Below are positions 55,307 to 63,684 of a stretch of 64,000 nucleotides of DNA, one piece after another (within the stretch, counting starts at the first letter, position 1; every line of letters starts with the position of its first letter). Under the pieces are notes generated by a model. The model did no database searches. It worked only from the letters and a program-made list of their open reading frames with translations, and was not told the origin of the DNA. The DNA is taken from assembly GCF_006265175.1 (NCBI RefSeq), contig NZ_VDCQ01000012.1:1-64000 (forward strand), in the 5' to 3' direction. Position numbers and translations under genes: made by a program. This DNA is from Paenibacillus hemerocallicola. Lineage in GTDB: Bacteria > Bacillota > Bacilli > Paenibacillales > NBRC-103111.

Positions 55307-56194
55307 ATGATAAAGTTTGTCATCAACCGGTATTCGGGAAATGGCAGAGGCGAAGCGGTATGGCAGCAAGTCGAGCGGGCGCTTCGCGATAAAGGCGTGG
55401 TATACGGCTGCACGTTCACCGAACGGCAAGGCCATGCCCGGGAGCTTGCGATGGAATTGGCCGGAGATGCGAATACGTCCGCCGTCGTTGCGGTAGGCGG
55501 AGACGGCACCGTTCACGAGGTTGCCGGAGGACTTGCCGGTACCGCCGTGCCGCTCGGCTGCATACCGGCCGGTTCGGGCAACGATTATGCCCGCAGTTTG
55601 TCGATTCCGCAAAGTTGGGAATCCGCATTGGAGCGGGTGCTTGCATCGAAGAGCAGACCGATCGATACGGGAGTCATTAACGGAAAAATATTCGTGATCT
55701 CGAGCGGGATCGGCTTCGACGGAGATGTTGCCAAAATAACGAACGGGTCCTGGTACAAGCGATGGTTGAACCGGATCGGGGCCGGCAGCTTGTCCTATGT
55801 CGTGACCGTCTTGCGTCTGCTAGTAACGTACCGGCCTTGCGACGTCCGGCTGGAGGTCGACGGCATCATGACGTCCTACAAAAACGTATGGCTGCTTGCG
55901 GTCGCCAATATGCCCTATTACGGAGGCGGAATGAAAATTTGTCCGGATGCCCGGGACGATGACGGAACGCTGCATATGTGTTTGGTTGAAAACATTGGAC
56001 GGCTCCATTTCCTGCGCTTTTTTCCCCGGGTGTTCAAAGGAACCCATGTGGAGCATCCCGCTGTCCATATGCTGTCGGGAAGCAAGATCCGGATCGTCGG
56101 CACGGCACCGATGACGATACATGCCGACGGGGAATTCGGAGGAGAGACGCCTGCGGACGTCGTCGTGCTTCGAGAGCGGCTTTATGTTTTGTAA
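55307..56194 (+). CDS. Diacylglycerol kinase-family lipid kinase
   Basis: A 295-residue DAGK_cat protein (DgkB/YegS/BmrU group). The ATP-binding motif GGDGT is at residues 64-68, followed by IPAGSGNDYAR and GIGFDGDVA. Such enzymes phosphorylate diacylglycerol or related lipids in membrane recycling. There is no membrane segment. ATG 55307 is 12 bases after GAGGAGG, a long spacing; ATG 55280 in frame is before the SD. The exact lipid is not known. Confidence 0.87.
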   Translation: MIKFVINRYSGNGRGEAVWQQVERALRDKGVVYGCTFTERQGHARELAMELAGDANTSAVVAVGGDGTVHEVAGGLAGTAVPLGCIPAGSGNDYARSLSIPQSWESALERVLASKSRPIDTGVINGKIFVISSGIGFDGDVAKITNGSWYKRWLNRIGAGSLSYVVTVLRLLVTYRPCDVRLEVDGIMTSYKNVWLLAVANMPYYGGGMKICPDARDDDGTLHMCLVENIGRLHFLRFFPRVFKGTHVEHPAVHMLSGSKIRIVGTAPMTIHADGEFGGETPADVVVLRERLYVL

Positions 56195-56226
56195 ATGTGG
56201 AATCGAATAATAAAGGGGCTGTAGCT

Positions 56227-56715
56227 ATGATAAGGGTACTGTTCGTTTGTTTGGGCAACATTTGCCGCTCGCCGATGGCCGAAGCGGTGCTGCGACACAA
56301 AGTGAGGGAGGCCGGGCTGGACGATCGGATCGTCATCGATTCTGCCGGAACGGGCGACTGGCATATCGGCAAATCGCCGCACGAAGGGACGCGCAGGCTG
56401 CTGGACGAGAAGCGGATTTCTTGGGAAGGGATCAAGGCGCGACAAGTAGCGAAAGAAGATCTGCGGAAGTTCGATTATATCGTGGCCATGGACAACAGCA
56501 ATCTGGGCAATCTGCAGTCGATGGCCCGGGAGCTCGGGAACGGCTCTGCCCCGAAGCTTTACAGGCTGCTTGATTTCGTGCCGGCGCAACAGCTCGAAAA
56601 CGTACCGGATCCGTACTATACCGGCAATTTCGAAGAAGTGTACGATATGGTCGACGAAAGCTGCGACGCCATGCTCGCGAAAATCATGGGCGACCTGGCG
56701 CTGCCGGAGAAATGA
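56227..56715 (+). CDS. Low-molecular-weight protein tyrosine phosphatase
   Basis: A 162-residue LMW-PTP. The P-loop is C8-LGNIC-R14-SP and the general-acid Asp is in VPDPYYTGNF. An Ile stands at the position where the arginine phosphatase YwlE has Thr, so this one should prefer phosphotyrosine (YfkJ/PtpA-like). ATG 56227 follows AAGGGG. It is probably co-transcribed with the lipid kinase gene 32 bases upstream and converges on tspO. Confidence 0.9.
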   Translation: MIRVLFVCLGNICRSPMAEAVLRHKVREAGLDDRIVIDSAGTGDWHIGKSPHEGTRRLLDEKRISWEGIKARQVAKEDLRKFDYIVAMDNSNLGNLQSMARELGNGSAPKLYRLLDFVPAQQLENVPDPYYTGNFEEVYDMVDESCDAMLAKIMGDLALPEK

Positions 56716-56725
56716 TCGGTGACAA

Positions 56726-57211
56726 TCAATCGGCCTCGCCGTCGTCCCGATTCATAATAAAAATCGTCCATGAAAGCAATGTGGCGAAGCTGCTCCACAG
56801 CAGGTAGGGTACGAGCAACCAAGCGGCCACGAGGGAATAGGGGACGGTTTCGATCAGCAGCCAGCAGGCGGTAATCGCTATGGCAAAGCTGTCGAGAAAG
56901 CCGAGAAACAATTTTTTTTGCTTGAATTCGAAGTAATTGAACGCTTGGTTCAGTACATAATTGAGGACGAAGGCGAACAACCATGGAGCGGAAACGTCTT
57001 GAAAGGAATCCGTGCCGACGAACACGAGCGCAACCGCAACCGCAATAAGCGCGTAGAGCACGCTCCAGGCGATGCCGAACCATTTTGCCGGCGGCGTCCA
57101 GGAAGGCTTGTTCAAGCCTGCATACCACGTCCGGTCAATCGGCCACAACAATCCGGGTAAGGCGAAGAGGCAATATGTAACCAGAAAGACGATTAACGAG
57201 TACCACCACAT
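56726..57211 (-). CDS. tspO: TspO/MBR family protein
   Basis: A 161-residue membrane protein with five hydrophobic helices and many Trp. The family signature is NKPSWTPPAKWFGIAWSVLYALIA. TspO binds porphyrins, and in Bacillus it affects haem breakdown under light. The start is the ATG complementary to 57209-57211, after AAAGGAGG. The frame runs 20 codons further upstream without an SD. Its stop is ten bases from that of the convergent phosphatase gene. Confidence 0.92.
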   Translation of the reverse strand: MWWYSLIVFLVTYCLFALPGLLWPIDRTWYAGLNKPSWTPPAKWFGIAWSVLYALIAVAVALVFVGTDSFQDVSAPWLFAFVLNYVLNQAFNYFEFKQKKLFLGFLDSFAIAITACWLLIETVPYSLVAAWLLVPYLLWSSFATLLSWTIFIMNRDDGEAD

Positions 57212-57353
57212 TCGAATTCCTCCTTTGCGAGCTTGACCCTCATACGGCTGCAAATCCGGTATGACGCGCAAGCGGCGGGAGAGCTCGTCTTACTATTTAA
57301 ATATGCGGTTGGATTCATTATTTAGTACACAAATTGTTCGGAAACGAAACGAA

Positions 57354-57380
57354 GAAGCTCCGGCGATAAACCGGAGCTTC
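57354..57380 (-). terminator. Terminator of the permease gene
   Basis: A perfect 10-bp GAAGCTCCGG/CCGGAGCTTC stem lies just after the permease stop on the - strand. The tail TTCGTTTCG is only moderately T-rich. Confidence 0.65.
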
Positions 57381-57391
57381 CACCCGATTCC

Positions 57392-58801
57392 TCAGATGAG
57401 AAACATGGCAACGATCGTGGTTACGGCAAGACCGATGACGACAGGCTTCAAATTCCGTCGCGCGAGCTCGAACGGGTCGATGCCGCAAATGGCCGCCGCC
57501 GGAATAAGCGCCCACGGCACGAGCGTACCGCCTCCGACCCATATGGCGGCAATTTGGCCGAGAGCAGTCAACGTGGCGATGCCGGAGCCGATGGCGGCCG
57601 CGAACAGGTGGGCGATCGAACCGGCCAGCGAGATGCCGGAGAAGCCCGAGCCGTCAAGCCCGGTAATGGCGCCGACTGTCGTAAGCGTAACGGCGCTGAC
57701 GCCGGTGTTGATCGGCACGGTTTGGGCGAGTGCCAGCCCGAGATCGTTTACGATGCCGTGCGAGCCTTCGGGAAGCACTTTCCCGAAAATGTCGGTAAAG
57801 GCCGAGTCGCCGAGATAGAAGAAGGCGGCGATCGGAATGACCGGGCCGAATACTTTGAAGCCGAACAAGAAGCCTTCGATCAAATAGGAAGTTGCCCGTT
57901 CCAAGCCGTTATTGCGATGGGCGAGCAGAGACAGAGCGATCATGATGATGAGAGCGGTGCCGCCGATCAGCGCGGTTGCGTCGCCGCCCTGGAGGTCAAG
58001 ACGGAACATGGCTACAATGTCCAAGGCGAACAGGAGCGGAATTACGATTGCTGCCGCTTTTTTGACGGCTGGGGTGAGGAGACTTCCCGAAGGCTGCTGC
58101 GATTGTTCCGTATCCGCAGCCGAGGGCGCAGTCCGTCCCGTTTCCATCGTCAGCTTGCCGGACTGCATATCGCGTCTCATATACCAGTAAGCTACTGCCG
58201 TCGTCACGATGCCCATTACGATTACGAGAGGAACGCTTGCCGACAGCACATCGGAAACGGGAATACCGGCGGCATCCGCTGTCAGCTTCGGCGCGCCCTG
58301 GATGACGAAGTCGCCGGACAAGGCGATACCGTGACCGAACAAGTTCATGGCGACCGCCACGCCGAGTGCGGGCAAGCCAACGCGAATGGCAACCGGGAGC
58401 AGCACGGCGCCGACGAGCGCTACGGCCGGGGATGGCCAGAAAAACCACGATATGACCATCATGACGATCCCGATGATCCAGAACGCCAGCGCGGGAGAGC
58501 GGATCAGCCGGCTGACCGGGGATATCATCACCTCGTTGATTCCCGTTATGATCAGCAGCCTGCTCAAGGCGACGATCAAGGAAATGACGAGAATGGTCCC
58601 GATCAATTCTTTAATGGCATAAATAAAGCCGGAAAAGACGCCGCCGACGGAATGACTGACAGAGTGGGTGGCCAACAGGCCGAGGGCCAGTATGCCGATT
58701 ATGCACACGATAGTCGTATCGCGCCGCATGACCATGAATCCGATGATCAGCAGGACGAATGCGAGATAGACCCAATGCAGCGATAAGAGCGAGACGTCCA
58801 T
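57392..58801 (-). CDS. Ion-transporter-type permease of unknown substrate
   Basis: A 469-residue integral membrane protein with about eleven to twelve hydrophobic segments. The overall pattern is like the IT superfamily (GntP, NhaC and ArsB relatives): paired helices and glycine-rich reentrant-like stretches such as GHGIALSGDFVIQGAPKLTADAAG and TVPINTGVSAVTLTTVGAITG. I cannot name the substrate. A hydrophilic loop near residues 220-250 splits two halves. The ATG (complement 58799-58801) follows GGAGGTGTA. It is divergent from the DUF2087 regulator gene, which may control it. Confidence 0.75.
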   Translation of the reverse strand: MDVSLLSLHWVYLAFVLLIIGFMVMRRDTTIVCIIGILALGLLATHSVSHSVGGVFSGFIYAIKELIGTILVISLIVALSRLLIITGINEVMISPVSRLIRSPALAFWIIGIVMMVISWFFWPSPAVALVGAVLLPVAIRVGLPALGVAVAMNLFGHGIALSGDFVIQGAPKLTADAAGIPVSDVLSASVPLVIVMGIVTTAVAYWYMRRDMQSGKLTMETGRTAPSAADTEQSQQPSGSLLTPAVKKAAAIVIPLLFALDIVAMFRLDLQGGDATALIGGTALIIMIALSLLAHRNNGLERATSYLIEGFLFGFKVFGPVIPIAAFFYLGDSAFTDIFGKVLPEGSHGIVNDLGLALAQTVPINTGVSAVTLTTVGAITGLDGSGFSGISLAGSIAHLFAAAIGSGIATLTALGQIAAIWVGGGTLVPWALIPAAAICGIDPFELARRNLKPVVIGLAVTTIVAMFLI

Positions 58802-58897
58802 AAAGGTACACCTCCGAGTAAGGGGTTACAATCGAACCGTACTGTAGTGTATGCCGGGCGGGAAATTGTGTGTTTGCGGAGAAAAAATATGTGAAGA

Positions 58898-58926
58898 TTG
58901 ACACTGATAAAACGAAATGATAGTAT
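58898..58926 (+). promoter_or_regulatory. Sigma-A promoter of the DUF2087 gene
   Basis: TTGACA, 17 bases and TAGTAT, in the 160-base gap divergent to the permease. Confidence 0.75.
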
Positions 58927-58961
58927 GTCTATAAATAATTAGACGAATAGGAATGGTGTTT

Positions 58962-60143
58962 GTGAGAGAACTCGTTGAATTGTTCTGGGATGCCTCGGTG
59001 GAGGAGATGAAGCGAGGATACGTCTTCGAGGCGGATTCCGAACATTTCATATGCTTGGTTTGCAACGAACGGTTCGAGAAAGGAGTCGTATACCCGCGCG
59101 ATTCCCGATATTACGAAGCGGAGAAAGCGGCAGCCCTTCATCTGGCCGATGAACACGGCTCGATGTTCGATTATTTGCTTCAGCTCGACAAAAAGCTGAC
59201 CGGCTTGTCCGACCTGCAGAAGCAGCTGCTCCGTATGTTTTACGCCGGCATGAACGACAAGGACATCGTTACCGAGCTGAACGGAGGCAGCGCCTCTACG
59301 ATCCGCAATCACCGTTTTATGCTTAGGGAAAAGGAAAAGCAGGCCAAGCTGTTCCTTGTTCTGATGGAGCTGCTCAATGAGAAGAAAACGCCTAGAGCGA
59401 AATCGAAAGCGATGCCCGTTTCGCATACTGCGACCGAACCCGACAATCGATTCGCCATTACCGAGGATGAACGTCAGTCGATCGTGAACAAATATTTCCC
59501 GAACGGCCCTGAAGGCGAATTGGTCGAATTCCCTCGCAAGGACAAGCGGAAATTCGTTGTTCTGACCCAGCTGATCAACCGTTTCGAACGCAAAAAGCGT
59601 TACTCGGAAAAAGAAGTGAACGAAATCATCGAGTCGGCGTACGACGACTTCGTTACGATTCGCCGCTATTTGATCGATTTCGGATTTATGGATCGGCTGG
59701 ATGACGGCAGCGAGTATTGGGTGAAGGAGCCGGACGGAGAACAGCCGAAGCAGGCCGTCGGCAGGCCGCGCGGTAAAGCGAAGGAAAAGGCCGATACGGA
59801 AGCCGGTGCGCAAGCGGGCGTATTTCGCTTGATCAATCGGGCGAACGGAAAAATGCTGGTGGAGTCGACCGCCAACATGCACGGCGCCTGGAACCGTCTC
59901 CGTTTCGGTTTGCAGACCGGCCTGCTCGACAATCCGGAGCTGCAGCGGGACTGGAACGAATACGGGGAACAACAATTCGAGTTCGAAGTATTGGACGTCT
60001 GGAAGCCGGAGGAAGGCGCCGAGACGAATACGAAGGAAAGACGGCTGCAACTGAAGGAGATGGAACGGCTTCGGCTCGAGGAGCTCCAGCCTTACGGGGA
60101 GCGCGGGTATAATTCGCCCGCTTCCAAAGGAAAGTTCCGATAA
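58962..60143 (+). CDS. Zinc-finger / HTH / DUF2087 / GIY-YIG-like fusion regulator
   Basis: A 393-residue multidomain protein. Residues 31-65 have C31-x2-C34 ... H60-x4-H65, a likely zinc finger. Residues about 76-130 hold a LuxR-type HTH (LSDLQKQLLRMFYAGMNDKDIV). Residues about 168-250 are DUF2087 (KYFPNGPEGELVEFPRKDKRK). The C-terminal 100 residues resemble a GIY-YIG nuclease domain (GVFRLINRANGKML ... ERLRLEELQPYGERGYN), but both tyrosines of the GIY/YIG motif are lost. It is probably a transcription regulator. GTG 58962, nine bases after AGGA, is preferred to ATG 58953. Confidence 0.8.
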   Translation: MRELVELFWDASVEEMKRGYVFEADSEHFICLVCNERFEKGVVYPRDSRYYEAEKAAALHLADEHGSMFDYLLQLDKKLTGLSDLQKQLLRMFYAGMNDKDIVTELNGGSASTIRNHRFMLREKEKQAKLFLVLMELLNEKKTPRAKSKAMPVSHTATEPDNRFAITEDERQSIVNKYFPNGPEGELVEFPRKDKRKFVVLTQLINRFERKKRYSEKEVNEIIESAYDDFVTIRRYLIDFGFMDRLDDGSEYWVKEPDGEQPKQAVGRPRGKAKEKADTEAGAQAGVFRLINRANGKMLVESTANMHGAWNRLRFGLQTGLLDNPELQRDWNEYGEQQFEFEVLDVWKPEEGAETNTKERRLQLKEMERLRLEELQPYGERGYNSPASKGKFR

Positions 60144-60167
60144 ATCAAATTATCGGGGCTTTTTTTA
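60137..60167 (+). terminator. Terminator overlapping the DUF2087 stop codon
   Basis: CCGATAA/TTATCGG stem, ATCAAA loop, then GGC and T7. The stop codon is part of the left arm. Confidence 0.8.
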
Positions 60168-60228
60168 GAGTATGGAATTTATAAGATTCGGTGTCCCCGC
60201 AAAGCAACTGGATAAGCATCGGAGCATA

Positions 60229-60253
60229 AGCCCCACTTTGTGGGGCTATTTTG
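60229..60253 (+). terminator. Second hairpin before the FAD lipoprotein gene
   Basis: AGCCCCAC/GTGGGGCT stem, TTT loop, then ATTTTG. It may back up the previous terminator. Downstream, TTGTTT (60291-60296), 17 bases and CATATT are a weak promoter for the next gene. Confidence 0.55.
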
Positions 60254-60337
60254 CGCAGAACAAAAGATGCAAATGAAACGAATCGGCTTTTGTTTCGTCT
60301 AATGATAAGGTACATATTGTTCACATTAGGGGGAGTT

Positions 60338-61843
60338 ATGAAAAAGTTTTTGAGCGGGATCGCAGCGTTGATGTTGGTGTGGATGTTATCGGCTTGCGAG
60401 GAGGAGCGGGAGCCGATCAAGAAAACCGCGATGAACCCCGATAAGCCCGATGTTGTCGTCATCGGCTCGGAGATCGAGGGGATGTATTTGGCCAGGGCCG
60501 CGGCAGACGAAGGGTTGTCCGTGCTCGTGATCGATCCGCGGGAGAAGCCGGGGGGACAGCTGATACAAGGCGAAATGCTGTATTTGGACGAGCCGTTCGC
60601 CGAAGGCGGCAAATCGCTGCTTCAGGGCAAAGTGAAGCAATTGTTTACGGTTTACAAGAAGGGCGAGATCCGCAAGCCCGAGCAATTCCAAGCTTATTAT
60701 CGTACGCTAACCGAAGGCATCCCGATCGTGTCCGGCATTTCCATTACGAATGTTGAGATTGCCGGCGGAGCGGGGACGGCAAAGAAAAGCATTCGGTCGA
60801 TTTCTTACCGTACGAAGGACGGTCAGGACAAAACGATAACGGCCCGCTACTGGGTCGAAAACACCGATTTCGCCGCCTTGACGAGCCGACTCGGATTGAA
60901 ACGGATTCCCGGCATCGAGACGGTGTTTACGTCTACGAAAGAAAAGGACCATATGGCGGCCTCGCTAATGATGAAATTCCGCAACGTGGATTGGGACAAG
61001 TTCCGGAAGGAAGTCGGACGACTCGGCAAAAAGGAAATCGAACAAAAGTACGGGTCGGAAACGACTGTCACCGATACGTTCACGTGGGGATTCGGCAACG
61101 TCGGAGCGAGATTCACCCCGAGCAGCAAGGAAGTGTTCCTGCGGGGATTGAATACGGTCAACCAAGGGGACGGGGAAGTGTTGATCAACGCGCTTCTCAT
61201 CTACGGCGTGAATCCGTCCGATGACGAAAGCGTCCGCAGGGCGATCGAGAACGGGAAACGCGAAACCGAACGGATCGTACCCCATCTCCGGGCGGAGCTT
61301 CCCGGCTGGGAACATGCGGAGCTGAACGGATTTCCCAATTATTTGTACATCCGCGATTACGACCGGTACGAAACGGAATATGTTCTCCAAGCTACCGATC
61401 TGATGGGCGGAGCGATGCATTGGGACAACGTCAGCATTGCCGGTTATCCGCTTGACCTGCAAGGGACGATGGAGCACACTTGGGGCGAGCGGAAGGGCGT
61501 ACCGGACAAGTACGGAATGCCGCTTCGTTCGTTTCTGCCCAAGGGCTACTCGAACGTCATTATCGCCGGTAAAAATGTCGGAGCCTCAGCCGTCGCATAC
61601 GGCAGCGCCCGAATACAGCCGAATACTTCGCTTGCTGGGGAGGTCATCGGCATCATGCTCGCCAAAACGACGAACGAAGGCGGATTGTCCGAGGTGACGG
61701 AAAAAGAGATGAACGAGCTGCACCGGTACATCCAGAAAAAGTACGACATCCAATTGAGCGGCGTGAAAGGGAAAAATAAAATCGAGAACTTGTCCGAAGA
61801 GCAGCGGCGCCAGTTCAATGAAGGAAAGCTTACGCTGCCATAA
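60338..61843 (+). CDS. Exported FAD-dependent oxidoreductase lipoprotein
   Basis: A 501-residue protein with a signal peptide ending MLSAC (Cys20), so it is predicted to be lipid-anchored outside the membrane. An FAD_oxidored-type Rossmann start follows: VVVIGSEIEGMYLARAAADEG ... DPREKPGGQ. The middle Gly of GxGxxG is Glu45. The C-terminal FAD segment is GYSNVIIAGKNVGASAVAYGSARIQPNTSLAGEVIG. The substrate is unknown. ATG 60338 follows AGGGGGAG. Upstream open codons include the hairpin region and are not used. Confidence 0.85.
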   Translation: MKKFLSGIAALMLVWMLSACEEEREPIKKTAMNPDKPDVVVIGSEIEGMYLARAAADEGLSVLVIDPREKPGGQLIQGEMLYLDEPFAEGGKSLLQGKVKQLFTVYKKGEIRKPEQFQAYYRTLTEGIPIVSGISITNVEIAGGAGTAKKSIRSISYRTKDGQDKTITARYWVENTDFAALTSRLGLKRIPGIETVFTSTKEKDHMAASLMMKFRNVDWDKFRKEVGRLGKKEIEQKYGSETTVTDTFTWGFGNVGARFTPSSKEVFLRGLNTVNQGDGEVLINALLIYGVNPSDDESVRRAIENGKRETERIVPHLRAELPGWEHAELNGFPNYLYIRDYDRYETEYVLQATDLMGGAMHWDNVSIAGYPLDLQGTMEHTWGERKGVPDKYGMPLRSFLPKGYSNVIIAGKNVGASAVAYGSARIQPNTSLAGEVIGIMLAKTTNEGGLSEVTEKEMNELHRYIQKKYDIQLSGVKGKNKIENLSEEQRRQFNEGKLTLP

Positions 61844-61867
61844 ATCCGTTCCGCTCCAGCACAGCAG

Positions 61868-61907
61868 CAGGCTGCCGATCATCTCGATCGGCAGCCTGTT
61901 CATTTTA
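61868..61907 (+). terminator. Terminator after the FAD lipoprotein gene
   Basis: A perfect 12-bp stem, CAGGCTGCCGAT with its complement, 7-base loop, then TTCATTTT. Confidence 0.85.
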
Positions 61908-61908
61908 T

Positions 61909-62169
61909 CCTGGCAGTCCCGTTTCGTTCACGGAAGAACTGGTGAACCTGCAGATTGAATCGTTAAAGAAAAAGTAGTCAAAGTATTGGAGTGACGTCCC
62001 GCACGACGTACCGTCGGCTTTCCTCCGGAAAGCCTTTCTCAATTTTTCAAGACAGCGGACTCAATGAATTCCGATTCGTCTCCGATAATCATGAAATCCT
62101 TTTTTGCCGTTGGATAAAATAGGGGTTGAATCTTTATCGGCGTTAGGCTACTCTAAAAGCAGTATTACT
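61909..62169 (+). other. Non-coding gap before the BNR gene
   Basis: I see no gene here. GGCTTTCC/GGAAAGCC (62016-62023 with 62027-62034) forms a hairpin with a 3-base loop, followed by TTTCTCAATTTTT, possibly a terminator or a remnant. TTGAAT at 62127 with TACTCT 17 bases later is a poor promoter. Confidence 0.4.
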
Positions 62170-62188
62170 ATTATGGTCATACCATAAT
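62170..62188 (+). promoter_or_regulatory. FadR/GntR-type operator before the BNR gene
   Basis: ATTATGGT-CAT-ACCATAAT is a perfect palindrome. Its core TGGTCATACCA fits the FadR-subfamily GntR consensus TNGTNNNACNA. It lies 67 bases before the start codon. No GntR gene is in the window. Confidence 0.6.
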
Positions 62189-62254
62189 ATATATTGTGCC
62201 AGGCTACCGGCAACAAACGCTGCGAGTCCATCAATAGGGGAGAGTGAAGCAATC

Positions 62255-63343
62255 ATGGATCAAAAAGGAACAATCGTATTGGATTTGCGTCCGGGACCGG
62301 GCAACCCGAGAAACAGCGAAGGGGCATTCCTCGATTTGCGGGACGGTCGGCTGATGTTCGCTTACAGTCGATTCAACGGGGATTCTTCCCACGACAACGC
62401 CAAAGCGTGCATTGCGGTCCGCTTCTCTTCGGACGAGGGGGGCTCCTGGACCGGGGACGAGATCATTGCCCGGCCGGAAGATCACGACGCCATCAACATT
62501 ATGAGCGTTTCGCTGCTTCGGCTCGGGAATGGAGATATCGGTTTGTTTTATTTGCTTCGCTTCGGCTGGCACGATATGAGGCTCCATCTCAGGCGCTCGG
62601 CCGACGAGGGGACGACCTGGGGCGATCCTGTTTGCTGCGTGCAGGGCAAAGGATATTATGTGACGAACAACGACAGGGTCATCCGGCTCGCCTCGGGGAG
62701 ATTGGTCGTCCCGGCGGCCCTACACCGGGTGAAATCGAACGAAGAATCGGATTGGGGCCAGTTCGACAGCAGGGGGATTACGTTTTTCTTCTTGTCCGAT
62801 GACGATGGAGCAACGTGGCGGGAGGCCAGAAACTATTGCTCGATCGGAGTTCCGAACACGAGAAGCGATATGCAGGAGCCCGGCGTCATCGAGCTGCATG
62901 ACGGAGTGTTATGGGGATGGGCACGCACCGACCTTGGCTGTCAATACGAGACGTACTCTCATGACGGGGGCGTGTCATGGAGCACTCCTGTTCCATCGCA
63001 ATTCAGCTCCCCGTGTTCTCCGTTATCGATGAAGCGCAATCCGGACAACGGACATTTGCTCGCGGTATGGAATCCGATTCCGGCCTATAATACCCGGCGA
63101 CTCGAGAAGCACAGCTGGGGCCGCACGCCGTTGATCGGGGCGATCAGCAAAGACGAGGGGAAAACGTGGGAAAGGCACTTTGCCGTGGAGCGGGAAGAGG
63201 ACGGCAACGGCTGCTGCTATGTCGCCATCCATTTTACCGGAAGCTCCGTATTTCTAGCCTATTGCGCTGGCGAAGCGGAAGACGATATATGCCTAACCCG
63301 GTTAAAAATACGAAAAATGGACCTTGCCGAGCTTTACGCCTGA
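62255..63343 (+). CDS. BNR/Asp-box (sialidase-superfamily) protein
   Basis: A 362-residue cytoplasmic six-bladed beta-propeller candidate. Five Asp-boxes (S-x-D-x-G-x-[ST]-W) are visible: SSDEGGSW at 58-65, then SADEGTTW, SDDDGATW, SHDGGVSW and SKDEGKTW. It has no signal peptide and no clear FRIP motif, so true neuraminidase activity is uncertain; relatives act on sialic-acid-like or other glycosides. ATG 62255 follows AGGGGAGAG. The palindrome upstream suggests substrate-controlled expression. It converges on ykkD. Confidence 0.85.
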   Translation: MDQKGTIVLDLRPGPGNPRNSEGAFLDLRDGRLMFAYSRFNGDSSHDNAKACIAVRFSSDEGGSWTGDEIIARPEDHDAINIMSVSLLRLGNGDIGLFYLLRFGWHDMRLHLRRSADEGTTWGDPVCCVQGKGYYVTNNDRVIRLASGRLVVPAALHRVKSNEESDWGQFDSRGITFFFLSDDDGATWREARNYCSIGVPNTRSDMQEPGVIELHDGVLWGWARTDLGCQYETYSHDGGVSWSTPVPSQFSSPCSPLSMKRNPDNGHLLAVWNPIPAYNTRRLEKHSWGRTPLIGAISKDEGKTWERHFAVEREEDGNGCCYVAIHFTGSSVFLAYCAGEAEDDICLTRLKIRKMDLAELYA

Positions 63344-63367
63344 ACATGACAACGCAGCACGGATGCG

Positions 63368-63682
63368 TCAAGCTATCAGCTTCAGTCCGACAGCGGCGGA
63401 CAGCACCATCGAAATAAAAAGGATTCGACGCCATTCTTTCGATTCTCCGTAGACGAACATGCCCAGGAGCGCGCTGCCGACGGTGCCGATTCCGGTCCAT
63501 ACGGCATAAGCGGTTCCCATCGAGATCGTATTCATCGCATAGGATAGGCATAAGAAGCTGACAATGAAGCCGAAGGCAAGGATCGAATAAGAGAAAACGG
63601 TTTTGGATTTGTTTACTTTATTAATTCCCGATACGCCGACGACTTCGAAGCAGCCGGCCAGGACGAGTGCCAGCCAATCCAT
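63368..63682 (-). CDS. ykkD: SMR family exporter subunit YkkD-like
   Basis: A 104-residue four-helix small multidrug resistance protein. The essential Glu is in LAGCFEVVGVSG. The segments SYAMNTISMGTAYAVWTGIGTVGSALLG and AAVGLKLIA closely resemble B. subtilis YkkD as I recall it. With YkkC it forms a heterodimer; the pair exports guanidinium in guanidine-I riboswitch operons. The ATG (complement 63680-63682) follows AAGGAGGTG and lies two bases after the ykkC stop. Confidence 0.87.
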   Translation of the reverse strand: MDWLALVLAGCFEVVGVSGINKVNKSKTVFSYSILAFGFIVSFLCLSYAMNTISMGTAYAVWTGIGTVGSALLGMFVYGESKEWRRILFISMVLSAAVGLKLIA

Positions 63683-63684
63683 GA

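Noticed and set aside
53069-55612. Very long - strand open frame opposite miaB and ymcA
   Set aside because: It is the antisense of three well-supported + strand genes and His/Arg/Phe-rich nonsense.
57554-58786. 410-codon + strand open frame opposite the permease
   Set aside because: Its composition (Gly/Arg/Asp/Glu without pattern) is that of a complement of a membrane-protein gene; the permease has an SD and family-like sequence.
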